Below are positions 53,851 to 64,000 of a DNA stretch of 64,000 bases, piece after piece; position 1 is the stretch's first letter; each line of letters opens with the position of its first letter. Source of the stretch: Lucifuga dentata (taxonomy: Eukaryota; Chordata; Actinopteri; Ophidiiformes; Bythitidae); NCBI GenBank assembly GCA_014773175.1, contig VXCM01000477.1, positions 313,249-377,248 on the forward strand. The letters are read 5' to 3'. Position numbers and translations under genes: made by a program. The notes under the pieces are model-generated. The model was given only the letters and a program-made list of their open reading frames with translations. It ran no database searches and was not told the DNA's origin.

Positions 53851-56578
53851 GACTGCAAGCCCGATCCTAAAAATAAGTTCATATTAGATCCCACAGGGGG
53901 TCTAACCCTTACAATGATTAACCTTAGTGGCCAAAAATTGTATGTGGACACCAGTTCTTAATTGGATTCTCACAGTTAAAACGTGAGAGTTAAAGAGCTC
54001 ATTCACTGTAAGGAACTATTGTTTTCTAATTGAACCTTCAGTTTAAAAGTTGTTACAACGCCAGTGTTATTTATATCTGCTTGCCATAGTGAACTGGTAC
54101 TTCTTAGTTACAGTGATGCTGATGACAGAAAATGTATCTGACAGAAAAGCTCATAGTACATAACTTGCGTGCAATTGAAGAACACGAGGAATACACAAAA
54201 AGAACACTAAGAAGCATTCACATACTTTAGTTGAAAGCAGCAGCACCACATTGTAATTTTCCATATATGTAAAAGTCGTGTATTTTAAGTTTTACTCAAG
54301 CATAACTATGGAAGTATTAGCAGAAAAAGGTGCAGAAAGAGCTCATTTGAATACTCAAATAGTTGATTTCCAAGTGTTAAATTGTAGAGCAGCACCTGTA
54401 TAGTTCAACTAAGTCAAGCTATAGTACTTTTGAGTTGTTTAATCCATAGCAAGTCATTCTAAGATGATTGATTGAAAAAAAAAACTGAGCTTAACGTAAT
54501 GAAAAGAGGGAAGATTCCTATTTTTTGTAGAAGTGCTATAACTCCTTATGTGATTTTGCATGACAATTGTATTCATTTGAGTTCAATAATTAGACGTTAC
54601 AAGTTACAGTCTCCAAGACTCCATGAGTTATACAAATATGCAGGGACTGTGTACAGTACTTACCTGCTGCTCATCATGATTGTGGCTTTGAACTAGTTTA
54701 GGACCCACTCTGCTCACCTTTGCCTCGTTCAGGCTTTCTCTTCTTTCCACATATGAAAAGAACTTTAGCTGGAACTTATTTCGCCACAGATGACGGTAGT
54801 CATATTGACTATGGAGGATTCTTTGGACATCCAAGAAAAGGACTTATGAAACTGATATAAAATCCCTTCATTGGCAGAATGTGTGGAGGTGGATGGAGAT
54901 CATGTTGAAACATAAATAACTTTTACACCACTGAGGTAGAGCTTTATATGTTGGGCTCAGAAGTTATCAATCAACCCTTTAATCTATGACATGCAGAATC
55001 TTTATAACCTATGTAAGGCAATTACAGCCATCAGACATATGTGGTGAGGTACAATAACAATTTCCTGACATGTATTATAGTAGGAACAAGTAGCACATGG
55101 AAATACTCAAATAAAATACAAGAGCCTCAAAAATTGTACTTGTACTACAGTACTTGAGTGGCTGCAATTTGTTGCTCTCCAAAGATTTTTATATTCCAGT
55201 TTTCTTTCACATGGTTGTCTCACATGATGGATCATCACTAACCTTTTAATGAGACTCAGTCTCAACCTTGGACTTGGAAAAAAAATCACTTCTTTACTTG
55301 TACAATATGGTGTTAAAAGGTCTGTCAGTGGCATCCATCTATTATTCATTATATTATGTTTACTTATGGTAACTAACAGTTCAAGGTGTGTGAACTCAGC
55401 ATTGCACATTTGCTGTGATACTCTGCCAGCCCGCAATACACAGACACACACATTTCAATACTTCCTCTTGAGAAATATGAATAACGTATCCAGGAAGCCA
55501 CGCTACGGCCACCCAGCCTGGCTCTTCATTTCCTTTGAAACTTGTGGAAGAGCACGACTAATCCCCAATGCACATAACTATGAGTGCATGTCAATGAGGT
55601 GCAAATGACAGGGGTGCATTGTGAGATGGGCACAGAGTGGGAGTGCCATGTGACACTCCTGAATGGGCTGCCGGGGGTTGCTCCGGGGGGAAGGATGGCA
55701 GCAGCCACAAAGGCCCATTGAAGGATTGCAGACTAGGTACAAGACTGGCACTGGTCCTCCTTCCCTTCCATGAGACAGCAGGAGGAGGCTGCTCCTTGGT
55801 ACTGACTGAATGGAGGGACTCTTTTGGAAGAATTGGAGAGAGGAGGTTTATTATCACCATGTAACACTTCATTCATTCTGTTGATGGCCATTATGTCCAG
55901 CTCTGCATATACACTACTGTCTTGTTTGATTTGCCACTGCATCTTGTCCATACAACCTAGAATAAGTTGTTGTGTTTTCACCAGCACAAAAACATGTTAA
56001 AATAAGAGCCAAAATGAGGGCTGTGGACATATAATTCTTTACTTTTGTATTCTGCCAAGGGTCAAAGTAATAACTGCTTTCTCTCTCAAGCAAATAAAAA
56101 GTTTTCTAGAAGAAGCCGCACATATTCTCTTACATGAACAAAATTATATATGTTCTTCCACTTCTGTTGTTTTCTATAGTTTCTGCTCACAAGAACTGAA
56201 TAAATAAATACAAATGACCACACTGCTTTCTACAATTTGTTGAAGAACAATACCAGAGTTATCATGGTTATCAGTTTAAAAACAGCAGGTTATGACTCTT
56301 TGAATGACTCTTTGCTTCAGATGGGCTAGATGGCAAAAAATAAAAATAAAATATAATAAAATAAAATAATGATAAAAATCACATGGTGTGTCCAGAGCTT
56401 GAGAAATATGAATATATGATTCAACTTAATTAACTTCTTTTTTTTTTTTTTTTTTNTTTTTTTTTTTTTTTTTACTTTATTTACTTTCATTTAGGTAAGT
56501 AATTTACTTTGTTTTTTTTTCTAAGCTTTTGAGACCTACTTTCAAGATTGGCTGAAAAATATAAATAAATTTTATACT

Positions 56579-56589
56579 CATTGAAAATG

Positions 56590-56621
<32 letters not shown>

Positions 56622-56652
56622 CTTGAATTTTAGTATGTAANCATTGAAAATG

Positions 56653-56684
<32 letters not shown>

Positions 56685-56703
56685 CTTGAATTTTAGTATG
56701 TAA
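56579..56703. repeat. Exact 62-bp direct duplication containing (CA)n, around a single N
   Basis: The block CATTGAAAATGCTACACA to TTTTAGTATGTAA occurs twice with one N at 56641 between. It is probably an unmerged contig overlap through a microsatellite. Confidence 0.9.
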
Positions 56704-57570
56704 ACTCTTGCAATAAATGACATTTCTACATCTTGACCATGTTGATCTCAGACTATCAGCAGAACGATATCTAAACATGTATCACAAACAAACAGGATCC
56801 TTTGAATTTATATTTTAAAATCCCTCTAAAAAATTTTATGTGCATGGAATAAGGTCTCTTCAAAGCTGCAATTTAATTTGGTTTGGTTCTTTTGTGTTCC
56901 GAAAAAATAATAGTATAATAGCTAATATAATTAAGGTAGCTTAGTTATAGATTTTTTAAAAAGTGATGAATCAGGTCTCGTGACTGGTAAACTGAAAACA
57001 TTGTATACTGAGCAATATGGAAATACTACAATTTTAGAAATATTTTTGTGGATTTTAAACATTTCTGCAAGCACTGAGTGTGAATTTGGTGTCTTGCTAG
57101 TTGCAGGGAACAATGAGATCTTCTGGTGTATAATTACACCTTGCATTCAGAAGATTAACTTAATTTCAGGGTGGGAAGACTTTGATAAAAATAACAATCA
57201 ATGGTTCAAATAGCTGGCTTCAGCCATAACAGCTATAATGCAGTAAATACATGGACTAGGTGGCTAGGCAGTGAAGTAAGGTAATAAATAATCTTACAGC
57301 ATTGGCTGCCTTGCAAGCTTAGCAAAAAGTGACACATTCAAAAGAAGACAGCATTATACTTTCATTAGATGTAATTTAGTTTTTCTTTTTTAGGTAAATA
57401 GATAATCTGTTTTACAAGCAACTGTGGTGTTGGACTTGCCATCCTTGAAAATTTTATGTATGTAAAACCTCAATATTAATAATGTAAAAACAATTTCCTT
57501 ATGTATCAAGTAACAACCAGCCATGTTGGACTGCTGCGTTTGGATACATCTTTTTGCATTAATGCATATT

Positions 57571-57651
57571 TGCTGCCCCCCAATGGTGTACATTGTGCAT
57601 CAAATCCGTAGTTCATTTTGTTTTCAATCGCACTTTGGACCGGAAGTGACG
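57571..57651. promoter_or_regulatory. Orphan promoter-like segment with CTCF-like and ETS sites
   Basis: TGCTGCCCCCCAATGG (57571-57586) on the minus strand reads CCATTGGGGGGCAGCA, two mismatches from a CTCF core. ACCGGAAGTGACG (57639-57651) is a strong ETS/GABPA-type site of the kind found at TATA-less starts. No coding exon follows in either direction within the window, so the target is unknown. Confidence 0.4.
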
Positions 57652-58924
57652 ACGAATAAAGAAAATCTAATAGTTTATAAATCAATAAAAATAAATCGTT
57701 TGAGAGCTGTAGGGAATGAGAAATATTCGTTCGGGCTTTTTTTTTTTTTTANTTTTTTTTTTTTTTATGCTGTAGTATAAACTTTTGAAAAACACATTTT
57801 CAGCACACGTCAGTTCTTGAACACAGATGAACAGGGCTCAGGTATGATTTTGACAGGTATGATGTTGACTTCACTATTACTGCTAATTTTGTCTAATATA
57901 ATGATGACATCAATTTTTCTGTGCTTACTTCACTATAGACAAACATAAGCATTCTATGGATTAAAAAAAATAATAAACATGTTAGGATTAAATACAAAAA
58001 GTTTAACATTTTATTTAAAAGCAACTCTGTGTAACAAATAACATGATCAACAGAAAATAGCTGCGAAATGCAAATCATGGAGAAGAAAAACTCTGGAGGA
58101 CACTATTTGGCCTTGTGAGAGAGATGCAGTTAGAAATACCTGCTGATACTGTACACCATGGGTCACAACATGCAATAACACTCACAAGTGAAAGGTGAAA
58201 GGAAACTGACAAATAAGATGAAACTTCAGTTAGTGTTGCTGGAGAACTGGGCCTTTGCGGCAACAGAACAGGGTCAAGGGGTTGCTCAAAGAAATACTGA
58301 ATATAATTACAGTATAATGATAACTAAAGTATAATGATAACTAAGAACATACCAATGCAAGTTATACATTATTTTTGCTTAAATAAGGTGGAAATGAATA
58401 TATGGGTTATGGATTTAAAAAAAAAAAAAAAANTTTAAAAAAAAAAAAAAAAAGGTATGTAAAACAGCAATGTAGTTAATAAAGCAGCCAAAATTGTCCA
58501 AATTAACAAATGAGATTACAAATGCATTAGGAATGTGAGGTTAATGGAAAAAAATAATAACACAACTAGACAATATGCAGATTCACTGACAAGTTCTGAT
58601 TCTAGCATAGAAAGATGTAACTCAGAGGTATTGTTAACACATGTTAACATGCTTTGTAAGAAACTTTATACTGGCGACACCCCCATAACATGCAACAACA
58701 TGTGCATATCCATGTACATTTCAACAAAAATGATAATACAATGTACTGGAAATGAAACTATTCTAATGTGACAATTACCAATACATCACCAGTAAGGATT
58801 GTAACCACTGAGCCACAGACACCTCACAGCATCTTTTTAAATGTAATGAGATAAGATAAAGGTACACAGAGAGGCAGGTCAGATAAATTTCAGCCCCAGG
58901 GTTGCATACTTAGCACTGTTATAA

Positions 58925-58952
58925 AAAATAAATAAATAAATAAATAAATATG
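58925..58952. repeat. (AAAT)n microsatellite
   Basis: About seven AAAT units. Simple-sequence repeat. Confidence 0.9.
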
Positions 58953-60586
58953 CTTTCTGTAATTGTAACTGTCACTGCTGTTTGACTAAATGTTTGTTTT
59001 ATGGTTTTGATTAAACATATAATTAGTATTCATTTTAGCTCTCTATTATCTCTAAAGTATACTTAAGGGGTTTGGAGTGGTAATCAGTGGAGATTATATG
59101 AAAACAGCAAAGGAAAGTTGGCTTTATAGCTGCTGTACAGAATCAGAAGTTTGTCTACTGTATGTCAGACATGAACATTAGATTGTACTTTATAAACTGT
59201 TAAAAATAATACTAAACACCTAAATTTATGAGATATTAAAGGCACTGAAGTGAACTTGACTTAGCCTATTTAAAGCATTTTAATCAGAACAACTGTACAA
59301 GTAGCCTAAGACGTGTTAATAATCATTAGCTACCTTGGGTGCAAAATACTTTGACAAGGTCATAGGCTAGGTCAACAAGCGTATTCATAGGGATCAGTGT
59401 TCAAGCCAATTATGGATACATAGTTGGCTTACAATACATACACCTATGGTTACATATCAGGCACAGACCATGTTTAAAGTTTAAATCAGCTTGGATTAAA
59501 AATTAGAGGAAAATATCACGTTTGTGAGAGAACCAGTTTCTCCTGCAGTCTGTGTGACATTTAGAATCAGCAAAGGCTGAGCAGCAGCAGTGAATGTTTA
59601 GTAACTGGAGAAGTCCATGGACACAGAACTTTCCCAGCCCCCTTACTGAACCTTAGCACAGCAAGCAGTGATGGGGTGGTGTATCTAGTGATAAACACAG
59701 GAGTAAACAGAGGAGGGGAAGCAGAAGTGTTTTCGCTGACCTCATGGAGTGAGGTATGGGGCTGTGTTGTAACTAGCCATATGAAATTGTAAATACAGAA
59801 AGTGTAGTTTTTAACAAATGCTGCTGCAAATGTATTAGTTTAGAAAGTTCTTCTTGAAATGGTTTCTATTTGGGTGCATATTCTTGTCAGTTGAAGTAAG
59901 ATTATGTGCAGCAACAGCATTATAAAAACACAACATACCAGGAGGCATATATTTGCTAACTGATTCTGATCCGTTATCCTAAATATCTACTGATGCAGTA
60001 GTTAGAATGTATCATTTAGCAGTCAGCAGGAATATAAGAATGAGAAACTCTATTTTTAAAGGACAGCACCAGCAAGAACATCAATTTGTGCCCATTTTCT
60101 TCACACTTTCTGTTTCTTTGTTAATTGTGGCCATTTTTACATATATGCACCGAGATTATTGTAAGGATATTTTAAATTAGTTTTTTGTCAAACTTTAGCG
60201 GGCTCATTTGCTCCCATTTAATTCCAAACTGCATAGAACAGTGATTCTTTACGCCTGGTCCTCATCCTTCTCTCCCTGACAGTAAATATGCGGTGCTGTG
60301 AGTCATGATGTCCAGGATTGAGAACCACTGGACAAGAAAACATCTCCATTATAATTTCTATAATTCAAAGACTTCTAATTTATATGGTAATCAATCACTG
60401 TGACCAAAAGTGGTGCTATTAGGTTATAAACTAGAATGATTTGAAAAAATAATCCAATAATTAAAAATAATGTATATATTGTTATGAAGCAGCATTGATT
60501 AAGACAAGATTTACACAGGACAGATTGTTTTAATTTAATTTTTAATTTTTTTTTTTTTTTTTTTTTNTTTTTTTTTTTTTTTTTTT

Positions 60587-60701
60587 AATTAATTCACTGT
60601 TCCAGTGGTATGCTTTGGGAAATAATTGTCAGTAATGTTTCATGTATGAAAATTGAATATATTAGGCTCAAATATTCAAAATGGCCAGTATGGTCTTTTA
60701 A
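60587..60701 (+). mobile_element. TTAA-ended miniature transposon, copy F (right end only)
   Basis: The segment GTTCCAGTGGTATGCTTTGG, TTAGGCTCAAATATTCAAAA, CAGTATGGTCTTTTAA matches the right end of copies A, B and E. It is joined on its left to a poly-T run with an N at 60567. Confidence 0.65.
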
Positions 60702-61734
60702 CAAGCAAAATGTGAAATGATGCCAAGAGTCAGCATGGGTGTGTGAGGGTTAATCCTGATATCTGTTATTATTGCATTCTGAGAACGCTTCAGTCAGTCT
60801 ATATTGTTGAATGTATTGATCACTGTTGTTTCTGTGGCATCACTGGTTACGTCGTTGGTTGATGCCTGTGATGTCACAGTGTTTTGATTTCTGCTGTAGT
60901 TGTTGCAGTGTTGCGTTTATCTGGCACTGAATGTCTTGGTACAAGTACAATAAAACAACAAAAACAGTACTACAGTCCACACATACAAGAAATAACTCCT
61001 TCCATATTTACTGTGCGGTTCATACATTCCGATGATAAATGTCACCTGTAATATGTCAGTGTTCCAGCTCCAATCTCTTCATTGTCTAAGTGGTGCTGCT
61101 AAAAGTTCAGATGCATTTTCTGCATTGAATGAGTGCATCAGGGTGTTGGTCGCTCATCCCTTTCCTGAACTTCTAAAATAAACCCAGCATGAACAAGTCG
61201 GGTCAAAATGTTATGTCCTGCCATCCAGTCATGTCCTCACTTTAGGAATACCGAAAAGACGAGCCTAGAATGTTACAAATGTTTGTCAATTTTCTGTCTT
61301 TGGGCCAAAGTTAAAACAGGAAGCTGTATTTAATTTATTATCACCCCNCCCCCCCACTCTACTCTTCAAAACTCAACATCCTCTTCCTGTGCTATATCTG
61401 TTTGCAGTGCTAAATATGCTAAATATATCCTCTTTCATCACTCAGGTGAGGAAATCAAGAATAAATGGATGGAAGTGAAATGAGAGACAATTAGTGGCTA
61501 CTTGAAGCTCACGCAGACTTGGAGTACTACATCACAGGTGGAAGAGACAACTTTTCCAATAGGGTTTCACAAATTATGGGGCTTTAATGACAGTTTCATG
61601 TCTTTGAAGTTTCCATAGTGTACAATTAGCTGTACCAGGTTAAATGTCCAATAATCAATATTTACATTGTCCAAAGAGGTTCTTAATGTTTTCACCCACA
61701 ACTGTTGGTTTGTTCAATTTTTAACACAAGATTA

Positions 61735-62205
61735 TTCAAAAAGTTATGAACAGATTTTGATGAAACTTGGTGGAAGAGTGGGGTATGGCTCATGAAGGGA
61801 CAATCTGCCCCCAGAAACAGATCCAGGGGTTTTTAAAATTGATTTCTTAACATTACGAGATAGGGCATTTTTCAATATTTTTGTCACTTTTATCAAACTT
61901 AATACACCAATCTCGATGAAAAAAATGGGCATAATTATCACGACAGTCTATCAACAGCTTCAATTTGGTTGGGATCTGGTTAAGGGTCAGGATATGGCAG
62001 ACTAAAATATATGCTTGGACAAGGGACAACTTAAGAGAATTGCTGTACAGTTTAAAAAAAAAAGTTGGAAACATGCAGCAACCGCTACAGCTGAAATTAT
62101 GCTGATTTGTTATCATGCAAACAGTTTTCAAGGAATCTTTAATGGTTAGAGAGATAGATCCAGAGAAAGTACCTAGACTTGTTCCACCTTGGTGAAGGTA
62201 TTCTA
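61735..62205. repeat. Interspersed repeat (AAGTTATGAACAGATTTTGA type)
   Basis: The order CAAAAAGTTATGAACAGA, TTTTGATGAAACTTGGTGG and, at the far end, TTCCACCTTGGTGAAGGT is a degraded copy of a repeat common in fish. The class is not assigned. Minus-strand frames of 65 and 92 aa in it are AT-driven. Confidence 0.5.
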
Positions 62206-63264
62206 ATGAGTGTCTTTCTAATTTTAATATTAAGACAGAATAAAATGGCTGTATAATGCAAAACAGTCACTTGTAGTGATGAATGCACAAAGTTAAAACC
62301 AAATTTTACAGCTTTTAGCCACGTTTAGCTCATTCTCGACTGCATGCTTACTGTGTAGCTGATTCTTAGCTGCTCTCATAAACCCATTAAAGATAATGAC
62401 CACCTGTGAAGATAGACAAGAATCTAGAAACTAACCAAAACAAAGCTGAAAGGAGAGTGAATATTGGCCTTCTATTCATCAGGTGGAAAGAATCATAAAT
62501 GAATGAAACTCCATTTCTGACTGTGGAACGGGGGGGGGGGGNGGAAGTACTTTCGGTTTTAATTTCTCTGCGTGCTGATTTTATTAGTCCATACTGGACA
62601 AATCCTAATTTTTGTCATTGTATGGTCCTTCTGTAGATGGTCAAAGTCATACTAACACATACACCCAATTATTTTCTAGCTCTTATACCCTTTTTTCCAT
62701 CCTGTTTCTTACCAACTTAGAATGATCAGAAAACAGGGGTTTCAGTGTATTATCACCATAAATGGATTACTAAAGTCATACTGTATATTTAACTCCATTT
62801 CATTCAGCATTGTCCTCATCACGACGACAACTGATGCAATACTCACATCACTAACAGCATGTATTGTTTTCTTTAGGAATGAGTGAATCTAGAGGAGAGG
62901 GCTTAAACTTTACACTGCATAGTTAACAGGACTCCGTTTTAGTAAAATAAGCTTTGTCCTTTTGGGCTATTGTGTGAGAAAGGCAGCTTACTGGTTAACA
63001 TGTCTGACTTTTCGAGGGGGAGGATTTGGCCAAAACACTTTGTGACACAGCTCCTTATTACATTACAACAATAGAAAACTCAAACCTCTGGCCAAGACCT
63101 GTTGAGCAACCAGTGGTATGACAGCATACACAAAAGAGAGTGAAACAGAGAGGTGTAATAGAGATGAAGAGATAATAAAAAAATGATACATGTTCATTTA
63201 CAATGATGTGAAACATCTAGCTTATATAAATATATATATAAAAAAGAGAATGTTATTATTTATA

Positions 63265-63445
63265 TTTCACAGGCCTGATTCCCTGTCTGTGGATTTTGCA
63301 TGTTCATGTGGGTTTCCCTTCACATTCCAAAGACATAAAAGTCAGGTGAATTTGACTGAAAACTAAACTGCCCCTAACACCAAGTGATTTTCTCTCTGTC
63401 TGTGCTAAACAAATGATGGGCTGGTGACGTATTCAAGGTAGAATA
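63265..63445. repeat. Interspersed repeat fragment (CCAAAGACATAAA type)
   Basis: Blocks TGGATTTTGCATGTTCATGT, CACATTCCAAAGACATAAAA, CTAAACTGCCCCTAACACC and GGGCTGGTGACGTATTCAAG follow the order of a common teleost repeat whose intact form reads CCAAAGACATGC and AAATTGCCC. Degraded and non-coding here. Confidence 0.5.
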
Positions 63446-64000
63446 AATTTCAGTAGCAAAAATTCCCCATTAAACTATTTTTAATGCTAAAAAAAAACAA
63501 AGCCATTGCAAAGCTGCTGTAAAAGCTCCTGACCTGACCCAATCTGAACTCAGCAGCTGATTCCCTGAAGCTCAGTATAACTTATATACTTTCCCACTCA
63601 TTGAAGGCCTTGAAGTTTCACCAAAGCAAGCAACAAGCCCACCATTAACGCCTGCATTCTAAGTGGTCCTTTGCATCCTCTTCACCGTTTTGTACCACTG
63701 GCGGAGGTGGTGAATCACTGTGTTGGATTCATGCAGGTTGGTTGTTGCTGGGGAGTTGCTCAGGATCATGAAAGGCAGTTGTAACCAGCTGACTGACTCC
63801 CCTCTTCACTGAGTTCCTGTGCATGCTCCAACTCTCCCATCAATGAAAAGCCACTTTATTCCCCCTCTTTGGTGCATGGCTGTGCAAGAGAGCGAAAGGG
63901 AGGTGGGAAAACGATGGACAATACAGTAACCCAACACTGGCCAGACTCACAATGTGAGATCTCTGTGCCCTCGTAGACCAACAAACAGAGAGGCCTTTCT

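Larger units (their letters stand above)
53851..64000. other. Intergenic region upstream of rnf24
   Basis: I find no coding exon with family resemblance in these 10 kb. Contents are a GC-richer island at about 55500-55860, duplicated (CA)n around an N (56579-56703), a possible promoter at 57571-57651, an (AAAT)n tract, a TTAA-type transposon end at 60587-60701, and two other interspersed repeats (61735-62205 and 63265-63445). Homopolymers carrying Ns are frequent. Confidence 0.6.

Overview
This window is nuclear DNA from a bony fish, most likely a teleost. The evidence is intron-rich vertebrate genes with short GT-AG introns, AT-rich intergenic DNA, many (CA)n microsatellites, and fragments of interspersed repeats common in teleosts. 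I could not fix the species. Identifications rest on reading the translated exons against remembered family sequences; no database search was run.

Layout from left to right. (1) The last three coding exons of an aspartoacylase-family gene, best matched to acy3, run on the + strand (506-1979); the rest lies off the left edge. (2) A complete four-coding-exon cldnd1 (claudin-domain-containing 1, 250 aa) runs on the - strand (7883 to 4456), with a non-coding first exon and promoter near 9.1 kb. (3) A complete 16-exon glb1 (lysosomal acid beta-galactosidase, 649 aa) runs on the - strand (18069 to 10315). (4) ccdc86 (cyclon, 286 aa, 4 exons) runs on the + strand (19053-20976), head-to-head with glb1 across a compact shared promoter. 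(5) A small two-coding-exon gene (22392-22870, +) has its own TATA box. It encodes a 123-aa protein with a signal peptide, a threonine-rich tandem-repeat body and a hydrophobic C-terminus like a GPI-anchor signal. I do not recognise it, and it is the best candidate here for something undescribed. (6) rnf24 (RING-H2 membrane E3 ligase, 149 aa) runs on the - strand. Its five coding exons spread over 42645-30038, a GC-rich first exon and promoter lie near 53.3-53.8 kb, and a roughly 4-kb 3'UTR probably extends to about 26.06 kb. (7) From 53.85 kb to the end I found no coding gene, only repeats and one isolated promoter-like ETS site at 57.64 kb.

The genes do not form a functional pathway; this is ordinary vertebrate gene order. 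The informative structure lies between them: a head-to-head glb1/ccdc86 promoter with E-box-type sites, a promoter-associated repeat element found at both the cldnd1 and ccdc86 starts, at least six copies of a TTAA-ended miniature transposon, an inverted pair of a second miniature transposon, a non-autonomous hAT element with its 8-bp target duplication, and two GC-AG introns in glb1.

The sequence carries 19 isolated N bases. Three are flanked by nearly identical direct repeats of about 60 bp and most others sit in homopolymers. These look like unmerged contig overlaps, so local duplications and homopolymer lengths beside them should not be read as biology.
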